Assembly: GCA_017458225.1 (NCBI GenBank)
Contig: JAFTFX010000019.1
Location: 1 to 64,000 of the forward strand
Direction: 5' to 3'
DNA: 64,000 nt
Source: Prevotella sp.
GTDB lineage: Bacteria > Bacteroidota > Bacteroidia > Bacteroidales > Bacteroidaceae
Shown: positions 42,290-52,447 of the stretch, piece after piece
Layout: each line of letters opens with the position of its first letter
Numbering within the stretch: position 1 is the stretch's first letter
Notes under the pieces: generated by a model
Database searches by the model: none
What the model was told of the DNA's origin: nothing
What the model saw: only the letters and a program-made list of their open reading frames with translations
Program-made: the position numbers and the translations under genes

Positions 42290-45019
42290 ATGAAGCGAAA
42301 AACTATCTTGAAGCAAGGACGATGTGTGGCCATGGCCGCCTGCGCACTGCTGATAGGGACCGCCGTGATGCAGTCATGCGCCGACCGCGAAGATAATATT
42401 CTGACCGGACAACCTGACTGGCTGGGCAACTCTATCTACGAGCGACTGGAGCAGGAGGGCAACTACACCACCATGTTGCGCCTCATTGACGACTTGAACA
42501 TGAAAGAAGTGCTGGGGCACACAGGTTCGAGGACGCTCTTTCCGGCTAACGACCAAGCTTTCAATGAGTGGTACCGTACCAACCAGTGGGGCATACGCTC
42601 CTATGCACAGCTGTCTACCCCCAGGAAAAAGCTGATGCTCAACAATGCCATGATTAGCAATGCCTACCTCATTGAGCTGCTGTCGAACGTGTCGGGCAAT
42701 CCCCCCAAGGAAGGTCTGGCCATGCGCCGTAACAGCTCTGGCTCAGTGCTCGACTCAGTGCTGCTGATGAAGCCAGAGGACATGCCCACCTCGAACGCAT
42801 GGTGGAACACCCTGCGTAGCCGCGGAAAGAAGGTGCCGTTCATTGAAAACGGACGCGCCCCGATGATCCACTTCCTCAGACCGTTCATGAAGTATTACAA
42901 CATTACGGACAACGACCTGTCCATCATGACCAACCATAAGTCGAACTCGGTGGCCGACAGCTGGATTAACGGAAGAAAGGTCGTGGAAGCCGACATCACC
43001 TGCAAGAACGGATATATTCACCGCGTGGACGGCGTGGTTGAGGCTTCGCCCAACATGGCTGAGGCTTTGCGCCAGCACAAGCAGCTGTCAACCTGGTCGC
43101 GACTGGTAGACCGCTTCTCGGCACCCTATCTGGCCAGTTCTGAAATGCGTGAGAACTATAATCGTATGTATAATAATGAGGACTCACTCTTTGTGCGCCG
43201 CTATTTCAGCAAGCAGGCAGGGCACGAACTGAATTACGCACCCGACGGCATCACACCGGTGCCCGCACAGCTGTCGTTCGACCCGGGATGGAACGAATAT
43301 ATGTACACCAACACGCTGGGCTACGACCTGCACTATGATGCCGGCGCTATGATTGTTCCCACCAACGAGGCTGTAGAGAATTGGTGGAACAATGACGGCC
43401 GCGACCTGCAGGATGAGTATGGAGAGCTGGACTCTATTCCATACGAGACACTGGCCAAGCTGATCAACGTGAACATGCTCGACAACTTCACGGAGAAAGT
43501 GCCCTCGAAGTTCGACCATGTGCTTGACGATGCCAAGGAGGTGCTGGGCATTAAGCCTACCGATATTGACTCTTGCTTTATGTGCTGCAACGGCGTGGTC
43601 TATGTGGTGAACAAGGTGTTCTCACCGCGTGAGTATGCCTCAGTGGCCTATCCCGCACTGGCCCATAAGTCAACCATGGACGTGTTCTACTGGGCCGTCG
43701 ACGTGTCGGATACCGACAACGGCAAGGGAACCTTCCTGCCCTACCTGCTCTCTATGGATGCCAAGTATGTGCTGCTGATGCCCACCAACAATGCCATGAC
43801 GCAGTTCATCGACCCCGCCACCTATGGTGACGTGCAGACAGGTACCACAACAGAGTCGCCCAAGCTGATTGAATTCTGGCTGGATCCCACAAAAAAGAGA
43901 TCTAACCAGATGCAGGCTTCGCGCTATATCTGCACCGTTGATGAGAACGGCAATATCACGCGCGGCACCCGTACACAGCTGAACGTTGACACGAAAGTGG
44001 TCTACAACATGCTGGACAACATGCTTAACCAGCAAATCATCGTGCTGCCTCCCAACGGTCCCGACCTGGAGACCTATCTGCAGCAGGGCTACCACTACTT
44101 CAAGACCAAGGGCGGCACCCTTATCTATGCTGAAATAGGCGGCGACGGCAAGCCCGTCTTCGCCGGCGGCTGGCAGCTGGAGCACAACAAGCGTCTGTCC
44201 ATCAAGGGCAGTGTTTTCAAGAAGCAGAATGGTGATTCATACATGCTCGACGAGCAGATGCCCCTCGGCGCTCAGAAGTCGTTGTTCATGACCCTGAAGG
44301 AGCATGAGGAGTATTCGGCATTCCTGAACCTGATTTCCTGCGACTACAGCGAAATGCTGAAGGAGAAGATGTCTGACAAATATCCTGCTGGCAACACTAA
44401 GCAGGGCAACAAGAACTTCAGCCTGTTTGACAACTACAACTATACCGTCTTTGTTCCCACCAACCAGTCAATCATCGACCTGCAGACAGCCGGTGTGCTG
44501 CCCACTGCACGCGAGCTGACGATTGAAGAAAAGACAGACTATGACATTATCGACAGTCTGATTGTGGCTGAAAACTGGGCTCCTTCGACTGATAAAATCA
44601 CTGACAATCTGCGCGATTCGGTGACTACTGCCATCCGCAAGGTGATTACCGACTTCGTGCGCTACCACGTGCAAGACCACTCGGTGGCCATCGGTATGGT
44701 GCCCGAGCCCGGACAGACCAGCAGTGCATACGAGAGTATGCTGCGCAACCCCGATACCGGCCGTTTCTATCAGCTGACGACAAACTTCGATGTCAATCAG
44801 CTCACCGTGAAAGACCTGGCTGGCAATACGCGCACTGTGCAGAAGACTGACGGACTATATAATAATATGTGTCGCGAATACTACTTCACAGCTACCGGCA
44901 ATACTGCCCAGCTGTTCATGGGCAGCGATGCTATGGTTCATCAGATTGATAAGCCCCTCTTCATTTCAAACGATCTGAAAAAGTGGCGCGATGTGGTGTC
45001 TGATTATCTAAAAAAATAA
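42290..45019 (+). CDS. fasciclin (FAS1)-domain surface lipoprotein A
   Basis: A 909-residue lipoprotein. The signal ends at AVMQSC, followed by ADREDN, an acidic surface-export signal. Several FAS1-like blocks can be read: YTTMLRLIDDLNMKEVL with TLFPANDQAFNEWY near the N-terminus, later YVLLMPTNNAMTQFIDP, and YTVFVPTNQSIIDLQTAGVL near residue 720 followed by VITDFVRYHVQDHSVAIG. FAS1 domains mediate adhesion or ligand binding in other proteins. It is the first gene of a seven-gene locus with two SusC/SusD pairs, 15 nt before the first SusC. I infer a substrate-capture or scaffold role at the receptor complex. The ligand is unknown. Confidence 0.85.
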   Translation: MKRKTILKQGRCVAMAACALLIGTAVMQSCADREDNILTGQPDWLGNSIYERLEQEGNYTTMLRLIDDLNMKEVLGHTGSRTLFPANDQAFNEWYRTNQWGIRSYAQLSTPRKKLMLNNAMISNAYLIELLSNVSGNPPKEGLAMRRNSSGSVLDSVLLMKPEDMPTSNAWWNTLRSRGKKVPFIENGRAPMIHFLRPFMKYYNITDNDLSIMTNHKSNSVADSWINGRKVVEADITCKNGYIHRVDGVVEASPNMAEALRQHKQLSTWSRLVDRFSAPYLASSEMRENYNRMYNNEDSLFVRRYFSKQAGHELNYAPDGITPVPAQLSFDPGWNEYMYTNTLGYDLHYDAGAMIVPTNEAVENWWNNDGRDLQDEYGELDSIPYETLAKLINVNMLDNFTEKVPSKFDHVLDDAKEVLGIKPTDIDSCFMCCNGVVYVVNKVFSPREYASVAYPALAHKSTMDVFYWAVDVSDTDNGKGTFLPYLLSMDAKYVLLMPTNNAMTQFIDPATYGDVQTGTTTESPKLIEFWLDPTKKRSNQMQASRYICTVDENGNITRGTRTQLNVDTKVVYNMLDNMLNQQIIVLPPNGPDLETYLQQGYHYFKTKGGTLIYAEIGGDGKPVFAGGWQLEHNKRLSIKGSVFKKQNGDSYMLDEQMPLGAQKSLFMTLKEHEEYSAFLNLISCDYSEMLKEKMSDKYPAGNTKQGNKNFSLFDNYNYTVFVPTNQSIIDLQTAGVLPTARELTIEEKTDYDIIDSLIVAENWAPSTDKITDNLRDSVTTAIRKVITDFVRYHVQDHSVAIGMVPEPGQTSSAYESMLRNPDTGRFYQLTTNFDVNQLTVKDLAGNTRTVQKTDGLYNNMCREYYFTATGNTAQLFMGSDAMVHQIDKPLFISNDLKKWRDVVSDYLKK

Positions 45020-45024
45020 GGAGG
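45018..45024 (+). promoter_or_regulatory. ribosome-binding-like AAGGAGG before susC
   Basis: AAGGAGG lies 10 nt before the ATG at 45035. Shine-Dalgarno sequences are uncommon in this phylum, so this one supports the chosen start over later in-frame ATGs. Confidence 0.5.
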
Positions 45025-45034
45025 AACCTAATAT

Positions 45035-48000
45035 ATGAGTAATCGATTCAATTGCTTCGCTATGCGAGGAATGATAAAATCTGTCATCATGACAATGGCG
45101 TTGCTGTTGGCTACGACTGCCAGCGCGCAGACCATTACGACAGTTCACGGTACGCTGAGCGACGACATGGGCCCGCTGATGGGTGCCACCGTCGTGGAAA
45201 TAGACAACACGGGACGTATCATCGAATCGGCCCTGACCGACCTGAATGGTAACTTCACCATGAGGGTACGCAACCAGAAGGATAAGATCCGCTTCAGCTA
45301 TGTAGGCTTGAAGACGGTGACCCTGCCTATCAACAAGACCACCTACAACCTGAAACTGGTGTCGGCCACTGAGCTGAAAGAGGTGGTGGTGAAATCGAAG
45401 AAGCGCGCATCGGGTAACGGCCTGCCCATCCCTGAGCGAGAAATATCCTACGCTTCGCAGACCCTGTCGATGAAAGAGTTCGAAGGTCTGGGCATTACCT
45501 CAGTCGACGAAGCCCTGCAAGGACGTATCGCCGGTCTGGATATCGTGGCTAACTCAGGTAACCTGGGTTCCGGCTCTACCATGCGTCTGCGTGGTGCCGG
45601 TTCGCTCTCAACACTGACTGACTCGAACCCCCTGATCGTGGTCGACGGCAACATCCGTGAGGTGAACCTCGACAACTTCGATATGGCTGGTGCCAACGAT
45701 GAGAAGTTCGCTGAACTGCTGAACATCAACCCTGAGGATATCGCTTCGATCACGGTGAAGAAGGATGCCGCCGCTACGGCCGTCTACGGTTCGCAGGGTG
45801 GTAACGGTGTCATTGAGATCACCACCAAGCGTGGTGTTCGTGGTAAGCCGAAACTTACCTACTCACTGAAACTGACCGGTACCTATCAGCCCGATGGCTA
45901 TAAGCTGCTGAACGGTGACGACTACACCATGCTGCTGAAAGAGGCCTACTTCAACCCCACACAGAACGATGAAGCTGCCAACGAGTCCAACATCCCTGAG
46001 ATTAACTACTTGGGCGAAGAGTTCCCCGAATGGCGACAGTATCGTGACAACACCGACTGGGTGGATGCCGTGAAGCAGTGGGGCCTGCGCCAGAACCACT
46101 ACGTGACTATCTCAGGTGGTGGTGAAAAGGCTACCTTCCGTATCTCAGGCGGTTTCGACCATGAGACCGGTACGATGATCGAGTCGAAGCTGAAGCGCTT
46201 CTCTACTCGTCTGAACCTGGACTACAACGTTTCTGAGCGTATTCGCGTCAGCACCAACTTCGCACTGACGTACACGAAGAACAACAAACAGTCGAACGAC
46301 CTTCTGGGTATTGCCATGAAGAAGATGCCGAACATGAGCATCTACGAGAAAGACCCCATCACAGGTGAGGATACCGACAGATACTACAACATGCTGCAGA
46401 GCGGCAGATATATTGGTTCGGAATTCTTCAAGAACGACCAGCGCACCTACGTGAACCCCGTGGCTAAGGCTCATCTGGCAAAGGACGACCGTCGCACATA
46501 CGATATGGCTCCTGAGCTGATCCTGAACTACAAGCTGCTGGGCATGGACGAAGACCACTGGCAGTTGAACTGGCGCGGATCGGTCTACATGAGCATTTTC
46601 AACCAGTATGACGACTCGTTCTATCCGCAGGAACTCTCAACAGTGAACTGGGAGTCGGGCGTGAACACTTCGTATGCAGGTTCTTCAAAGAGCGTTTCTA
46701 TCAACACGAAGCAGACGCTGACGCTGATCCCGGCCTTCAAGAACAAGAACCACTCAGCCATGGTCATGGGACGCTTCGAACTCACATCGGGTTCTTCAAG
46801 CAGCCAGGGCACAAGCGGTACGGGTCTTCCCTCTACTAACGGTGCCATCGTGACACCTTCTGCCGGCGGTACCATCAGTAATGTGAACTCCGGTTACAAC
46901 CAGTGGCGCTCTATGTACTACACGTTCTCTGGCCACTATGCCTTCAAGGAGCGCTACATCATTGACCTGACACTGCGTGCCGACGGTACTACAAAGTTCG
47001 GCCCGAACAGCCGTTGGGGCTACTTCCCCTCAGTGTCTCTGCGCTGGAATGCCATTGACGAGCCCTTCCTGAAGTGGGCTAAGCCTACGCTCTCAATGCT
47101 CTCCGTGCGCCCCAGCTGGGGACGTGTGGGCCGCCAGCCTGGACAGAACTATCTGTACACCTCTAAGTACGGATCGTCTGACCGCTATCTGGACATGTCG
47201 TCAATGGTGCCTCTGAACATTCGTCTGACCGACCTGCAGTGGGAAATCAACACCAGCTATAACGTGGGTGTCGACCTGGGCTTCTTTGATGATCGCCTGA
47301 ACATCACCTTGGAAGGCTATCACTCTACAACCTCGAACATGCTGTTGTCGAACTATCGCATTCCTTCGAACGCTGGTTTCCCGACAGTTCCCTATCGCAA
47401 CAGCGGTAAGATGCGCAACATCGGTTGGGAGTTCCACATCAACACCAACAAGCTGGTGAAGGTCGGCAAGTTCACCTTCGACCTGAATGCCAACTTCGGT
47501 AACAACCGCAACGAGATTCTGGAGATGGATGAATATGTGCTGGATGGCTTGAACTCGAAGTTCGGCTATGGCAACGCCGAGTGGCTGCGCCGTGTGCAGC
47601 TGCACAACCCGCTGGGTGCTATCTACGGTTTCAAGTTCAAGGGCGTTTACCAGTATAACTATAACACCTTCGCCAACATGACGGACGCTGAGCGTCAGCA
47701 GTTCCTGGCTTCGGGTAAGACCGCTCCTGTGGCCACCAATGCCAACGGACAACTGATTCTCGATGCAACGGGTGCTCCCCTGCGCATGGTGTACAACTAT
47801 ACTACCGACAATACGGGTAAGAACTATCGCTTCAGCGGTGGTGATGCCATCTACGAGGACTTGAACCACGACGGTCAGATTAACGCTCTGGATATCACCT
47901 ACCTGGGCTCTTCACTGCCTAAGCTGACCGGTGGTTTCGGCTTCACCTTCAACTATGGCGACTGGCGCCTGAACACGCAGTTCACCTACCGTATCGGCAA

Positions 48001-48436
48001 CAAGATCCTGAATATGGCCCGTCTGCATTCAGAGGCCATGACAGGCAACGACAACCAGAGCCAGGCCGTGAACTATCGCTGGCGCAAGGAAGGCGACGTA
48101 ACTGATATTCCACGTGCCATGCACACCTTTGCCACCAGTGAGGATCCCAATGCATTTATTGCCTACAACTCGCTGGTCAGCGACCGCTTCGTGGAAGACG
48201 GCTCATATCTGCGTATGAGCTACGCACAGCTGTCGTATGCCATCAAGAAGAAACACCTGAAGTGGATAGGCCTGAACCGCATATCAATCTATGCAAGTAT
48301 CAACAACCCGTTTGTCATCACGAAATACACGGGTGTTGACCCCGATATCGTGAACACGGGCTATGATCCTGCTATTGACAACGCACAGACACCACGTGCA
48401 CGTTCGTACACGCTGGGCCTGACGGTGGATTTCTAA
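45035..48436 (+). CDS. SusC/RagA-type TonB-dependent outer-membrane transporter A
   Basis: A 1133-residue transporter that imports oligomers across the outer membrane with its SusD lid, energised by TonB. A signal peptide ends at TTASAQ. A carboxypeptidase-regulatory-like domain follows (HGTLSDDMGPLMGATVVEID, FSYVGLKTVTL). The plug carries the SusC signature (TSVDEALQGRIAGLDIVANS, LRGAGSLSTLTDSNPLIVVD). The barrel fills the rest, with typical late motifs (IGNKILNMARLH, EDGSYLRMSYAQLSYAI) and closure on YTLGLTVDF. Length is normal. It pairs with the SusD gene 71 nt downstream across a 24-nt repeat. The imported substrate cannot be read from sequence. Confidence 0.95.
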   Translation: MSNRFNCFAMRGMIKSVIMTMALLLATTASAQTITTVHGTLSDDMGPLMGATVVEIDNTGRIIESALTDLNGNFTMRVRNQKDKIRFSYVGLKTVTLPINKTTYNLKLVSATELKEVVVKSKKRASGNGLPIPEREISYASQTLSMKEFEGLGITSVDEALQGRIAGLDIVANSGNLGSGSTMRLRGAGSLSTLTDSNPLIVVDGNIREVNLDNFDMAGANDEKFAELLNINPEDIASITVKKDAAATAVYGSQGGNGVIEITTKRGVRGKPKLTYSLKLTGTYQPDGYKLLNGDDYTMLLKEAYFNPTQNDEAANESNIPEINYLGEEFPEWRQYRDNTDWVDAVKQWGLRQNHYVTISGGGEKATFRISGGFDHETGTMIESKLKRFSTRLNLDYNVSERIRVSTNFALTYTKNNKQSNDLLGIAMKKMPNMSIYEKDPITGEDTDRYYNMLQSGRYIGSEFFKNDQRTYVNPVAKAHLAKDDRRTYDMAPELILNYKLLGMDEDHWQLNWRGSVYMSIFNQYDDSFYPQELSTVNWESGVNTSYAGSSKSVSINTKQTLTLIPAFKNKNHSAMVMGRFELTSGSSSSQGTSGTGLPSTNGAIVTPSAGGTISNVNSGYNQWRSMYYTFSGHYAFKERYIIDLTLRADGTTKFGPNSRWGYFPSVSLRWNAIDEPFLKWAKPTLSMLSVRPSWGRVGRQPGQNYLYTSKYGSSDRYLDMSSMVPLNIRLTDLQWEINTSYNVGVDLGFFDDRLNITLEGYHSTTSNMLLSNYRIPSNAGFPTVPYRNSGKMRNIGWEFHINTNKLVKVGKFTFDLNANFGNNRNEILEMDEYVLDGLNSKFGYGNAEWLRRVQLHNPLGAIYGFKFKGVYQYNYNTFANMTDAERQQFLASGKTAPVATNANGQLILDATGAPLRMVYNYTTDNTGKNYRFSGGDAIYEDLNHDGQINALDITYLGSSLPKLTGGFGFTFNYGDWRLNTQFTYRIGNKILNMARLHSEAMTGNDNQSQAVNYRWRKEGDVTDIPRAMHTFATSEDPNAFIAYNSLVSDRFVEDGSYLRMSYAQLSYAIKKKHLKWIGLNRISIYASINNPFVITKYTGVDPDIVNTGYDPAIDNAQTPRARSYTLGLTVDF

Positions 48437-48442
48437 TCACGG

Positions 48443-48510
48443 CGTAATCACGAGATAACGATATGACGTAATAACGAAACAACGATATAACGTAATAACG
48501 AGACAATATG
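48443..48510. repeat. 24-nt tandem repeat between susC and susD
   Basis: Two full units start at 48443 and 48467 (CGTAATCACGAGATAACG..., CGTAATAACGAAACAACG...) and a shortened third (48491-48510) ends in the ATG of the SusD gene. The repeat occupies the whole gap between the two genes. Confidence 0.75.
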
Positions 48511-50265
48511 AAGAAGACAATTTATAATATGATATGCGCCGTCTGCCTGGCAGGTACAATGGCCGGCTGCGCCGACTTCCTCGAAATCAAGCCTCAGAGC
48601 GAGATTATCGCTGAAGACTTCTGGAATGAGAAAGCCGACGTGGATGCCGTCATCGCAGGATGCTATGCAGGACTGGAGTCGGATGCTGCCATTCGCCGCA
48701 TGATGATGTGGGGCGAGTTCCGCAGTGAGAATGTGATGGCAGGCTCGGGTAGTGGTGACGACTTGGATCTTACCAATGTTTTCAAAGAGAATATCACTGC
48801 CAAGAATGCTTATACGTCTTGGGACATCTTCTACAGGGTGATCAACCGTTGTAATACGGTCATCAAGTACGCTCCTGAAGTGGCAGCCGTTGACCCCGGC
48901 TATACCAACAGCGAGCTGAAGGCTACCATTGCCGAAGCAACCGCCCTAAGAGCATTGTGCTATTTCTATCTGATCAGGACATTCCGCAATGTGCCTTACG
49001 TTACGGATGCCATCACGGATGATGACCAGGAAGTGGAAATCGCCGCAACCGATTTCTATACTGTTCTGAACCGTTTGATCACAGACCTGGAGAGCATCAA
49101 GGGTGATGCCATTGCCCGCTATCCTGAGAACAAAACAAACTATCAGACTGGTCGCATCACACGCGATGCCATCAACGCCATGCTGTGTGAGATGTATCTC
49201 TGGAACAAGGACTATACGAATTGCATCAACCGTGCTGAGGATGTGATTGCATCGAAGAAAGCATACGACGAAGAGAACAACAAGAAGACGGGTACGATAT
49301 CGACCTCGTCTGACCGTCTGAACGGATATCCTCTGGAGGACAATGCCATCAGTACAGGCTATTTCGGCAGTGCTTTCAACAACATCTTTGTCGCTGGTGG
49401 AAGCAAAGAGACCATCTTTGAGCTGGTGTTCGACAACACTGAAGCTGGTTACTCCATGTTGAGCAACTCAGCTGCAGGTCTGTGGTATGGTAACTCTAAC
49501 GTGGTTCAGGGACGTGTGGCTCCTTCTAACTATGTTCTTGAGGACAAAGCCAAAGAGACCTCGCGCGGTGTATTTGCTGACGAGAACAAGAAGATGGATG
49601 CCCGCATGTACTATAATTTCTCAAGCTCTTATGAGTGTATCTACAAGATGGTATATCGCGGTTGCATGATTAATGCGACTGGTACTACTCCCAGCGTAGC
49701 ATCTTCAGCAAAATATAACTATGCAAAGATCAATAACGTGGAGCATTGGTATACCAGCAGCAACTGGATTATCTATCGTCTGAGCGACATCATGCTGCTG
49801 GAGGCTGAGGCTATCTGCCAGCAGATGCAGGAAGGCAGCACGGCTGAAATCGTGGCTTACAACCAGCCGCTGATCAGAAAAATTTTCAATCTGGTCAATG
49901 CCGTCAACAAGCGCTCTGTATGCCAGACGAATCTGACGGACACGCTGGTGCTGAACTTGAATGCCACCAAATCGCAGATGGAGACCTTGACGCTGAGAGA
50001 GCGCCAGCGCGAGCTGATGTTCGAAGGAAAGCGCTGGTATGACCTGGTGCGCCGTTCGCTCCGCGATGGCAACACGCAGGAACTGATTTCTGCCGTGGGT
50101 CATCGTGACGGTCCTAATGCCCAGCTGATGCAGAACTTCTTCGGAAATGCATCGAAGTGGGAATGGGCTATCTTCTGGCCTTACAACTATGATGAAACCG
50201 TCGTGAACAAGAAACTGGTGCAGAACCCAGCCTTTGGCGATGGTATGAGTAGCAGTATTAAGTAA
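48508..50265 (+). CDS. SusD/RagB-type surface lipoprotein A
   Basis: A 585-residue lipoprotein that forms the lid of the SusC channel and binds its substrate. Signal MKKTIYNMICAVCLAGTMAG ends at Cys, followed by ADFLEIKPQSEIIAEDFWNE, the classic SusD opening. TPR-like helices include AEATALRALCYFYLIRTFRN, a hallmark stretch, and LRERQRELMFEGKRWYDLVR near the C-terminus. Length is normal. Its start codon lies in the last copy of a short repeat. Partner of the SusC gene directly upstream. Confidence 0.94.
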   Translation: MKKTIYNMICAVCLAGTMAGCADFLEIKPQSEIIAEDFWNEKADVDAVIAGCYAGLESDAAIRRMMMWGEFRSENVMAGSGSGDDLDLTNVFKENITAKNAYTSWDIFYRVINRCNTVIKYAPEVAAVDPGYTNSELKATIAEATALRALCYFYLIRTFRNVPYVTDAITDDDQEVEIAATDFYTVLNRLITDLESIKGDAIARYPENKTNYQTGRITRDAINAMLCEMYLWNKDYTNCINRAEDVIASKKAYDEENNKKTGTISTSSDRLNGYPLEDNAISTGYFGSAFNNIFVAGGSKETIFELVFDNTEAGYSMLSNSAAGLWYGNSNVVQGRVAPSNYVLEDKAKETSRGVFADENKKMDARMYYNFSSSYECIYKMVYRGCMINATGTTPSVASSAKYNYAKINNVEHWYTSSNWIIYRLSDIMLLEAEAICQQMQEGSTAEIVAYNQPLIRKIFNLVNAVNKRSVCQTNLTDTLVLNLNATKSQMETLTLRERQRELMFEGKRWYDLVRRSLRDGNTQELISAVGHRDGPNAQLMQNFFGNASKWEWAIFWPYNYDETVVNKKLVQNPAFGDGMSSSIK

Positions 50266-50295
50266 CGTCAATCATTTTTAAAAAGGATGAGAACA

Positions 50296-52404
50296 ATGAA
50301 AAGTATAAGATATTATTTGACCGCCATGCTGGCACTGCTGGCCTTTGGCGGACTGTCACTGACAAGTTGCTCTGACGAACCGGATGAAGAGTACTTCTAC
50401 TCATTTGAAGGCGAGATGATGAGCGACTATATGAAGAACAGGCCTGAGTATAGCGAATTTGCAGCTATCGTTGAGCGCGCTCATTTGATGGACCTGCTCT
50501 CTGCCTATGGTCAGTACACATGCTTCATTCCGTCGAATACTGCTGTTACCGCCTACCTGCACACAAAAGGAGTGGGCAGCGTCAGTGAGTTGAGCGATGC
50601 CGATTGTGACACAATCGCACGCACACACCTGGTAGCCAATATGTACAGCACCATTGAGATGTCGGAAGACCGACTGGCAACGGCCAACATGCTGGGACGC
50701 TATCTGTCAACCGAGATTGACAGTCTGACGGCTGAGGTGGTTATCGAGGGCGTGGCCCACGTGTCATACACGCTGAAGGATGACTCCGTGGAGAACGGTA
50801 TCATGCAGCCCATCGACCGTGTGATTGAGAAGTCGAACAGCTACATCGCCGATATTCTGCGCGACAATCCTACCATCAGCATATTCTATGAGGCTCTGGC
50901 AGCAACAGGCGTCAATGGAGAAATCACTTTGGTGGAGGATGCCACCTATAACAGGAAGGACTATCCGAAGTATTATTACAAGTCGCACACCTGGAACGAG
51001 GTGGCTTGGGTTCCAGATACAAAGAAATATGGCTATACCGTGTTTGTGGAACCGAACTCAGTCTACAACAGTGCCTTTGCCAATGAGGGCATCTCTACCG
51101 CCAACGGCAATCTGCGTGCACTCTATGACTTGGCATGTAAACTTTATGATCCGGTGTATCCTGAAGACGTGGCCAGTGAAGGCCATAAGTTTGAGAATCT
51201 GACCAGCGATGTGAATCCTCTGAAGAGATTCGTGCGCTACCATATTCTGAACCGCTATGTGCCTGGAGCTTCCGACCTCACCCCGTTGGTGATGCACGTC
51301 GGTTCTGTCAACGAGGCCTTTGGCGTACGCACAACCTTGATTAATCCTGTTGACTGGTATGTTACCTTGTTGCCTCACACCATGATGAGAGTGGACCAGC
51401 TTACGAGGGAGACCGATGCTGATGGCAATGACTGCCTGGGTCATGACTATGACAAGGTGGGTGAGCGCTTTGTGAACCGCCGCTACGAGGGCCAATATCA
51501 GCATCGCGGTGCTTTGATTGACGCTGAGAAAGACAAAGACTATGAGCACGATGCCTTGAATGGACACTATTTCTATGTTGACGAAATCGTGGCTTTCACG
51601 AAAAAGGTTCAAGACGAGGTGCAGAACGTTCGTATGCGTATGGACTTCTCGGCTATCTTCCCCGAGGTTATGACCAATGATATGCGTCTGAAAGGCAGGC
51701 CTACTGCTGACGATAGCGCCGATACACCTGATGATGCATCAACACCTAAGAACGGACGTAACTTCTACTTCCCACTGGGCTATCTTGACGGTGTTACCTT
51801 TAGCAACTGTAACGTGGTAATGCGCCGTCCGCACATCAACTTCTGGTCTTGGCAGGGTGATGAGTGGAACATCTTCGGCGACTATGACTTCACCTTCCGT
51901 ATTCCACCGGTGCCCTACACAGGTATGTATCAGCTGCGCTTAGGATTCTGCGCCCTTGAGACCCGTGGTGTGATGCAGGTCTACTTCGACGGCATTCCAC
52001 AGGGTATTCCTCTTGACATGACAAAATTCTTGGATTCAGAGCTCTATATCGGCGACCGTTATACGACTGACGAATCGCTGGCAGACTACAACAAGAAGAC
52101 TGATGAAGAGAAAGCCGAGGAACAGAAGCTGCTGAGAAATCTGGGCGCTTACCGCGCAGGAACTTCCACCTATCACTTTAACGGTGATGGTACGAAGTAT
52201 TTCTTCGCAGGCAATCCGCGTACCTATCGACGCATTCTTTGCCAGACCATGATTACGGCCAACCAAGATCACTATCTTAGATTCCGTGTGGCCAGTGACG
52301 GTAAGCAGGGAAACAACAATGAGTTCATGCTCGACTATTTTGAAATCGTTCCAAGTTCAGTCTATGCTGTTGATGGCGATGGCGCAATGGAAGACGATTT
52401 GTAA
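50296..52404 (+). CDS. fasciclin (FAS1)-domain surface lipoprotein B
   Basis: A 702-residue lipoprotein. Signal MKSIRYYLTAMLALLAFGGL leads to SLTSC, then SDEPDEEYFY. The FAS1-type region near the N-terminus reads EFAAIVERAHLMDLLSAYGQ, YTCFIPSNTAVTAYLHTKGV, DTIARTHLVANMYSTIEM. A later block has YGYTVFVEPNSVYNSAFANE. The C-terminal ~200 residues are beta-rich (FTFRIPPVPYTGMYQLRLGF) and may be a separate binding domain. An in-frame ATG at 50287 overlaps the AAAAGGA motif, so 50296 was preferred. It lies 30 nt after SusD A in the same operon. The ligand is unknown. Confidence 0.85.
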   Translation: MKSIRYYLTAMLALLAFGGLSLTSCSDEPDEEYFYSFEGEMMSDYMKNRPEYSEFAAIVERAHLMDLLSAYGQYTCFIPSNTAVTAYLHTKGVGSVSELSDADCDTIARTHLVANMYSTIEMSEDRLATANMLGRYLSTEIDSLTAEVVIEGVAHVSYTLKDDSVENGIMQPIDRVIEKSNSYIADILRDNPTISIFYEALAATGVNGEITLVEDATYNRKDYPKYYYKSHTWNEVAWVPDTKKYGYTVFVEPNSVYNSAFANEGISTANGNLRALYDLACKLYDPVYPEDVASEGHKFENLTSDVNPLKRFVRYHILNRYVPGASDLTPLVMHVGSVNEAFGVRTTLINPVDWYVTLLPHTMMRVDQLTRETDADGNDCLGHDYDKVGERFVNRRYEGQYQHRGALIDAEKDKDYEHDALNGHYFYVDEIVAFTKKVQDEVQNVRMRMDFSAIFPEVMTNDMRLKGRPTADDSADTPDDASTPKNGRNFYFPLGYLDGVTFSNCNVVMRRPHINFWSWQGDEWNIFGDYDFTFRIPPVPYTGMYQLRLGFCALETRGVMQVYFDGIPQGIPLDMTKFLDSELYIGDRYTTDESLADYNKKTDEEKAEEQKLLRNLGAYRAGTSTYHFNGDGTKYFFAGNPRTYRRILCQTMITANQDHYLRFRVASDGKQGNNNEFMLDYFEIVPSSVYAVDGDGAMEDDL

Positions 52405-52447
52405 GATTTATCGGCAGTATAACGTTAAACACTAATATTTCTGAATC

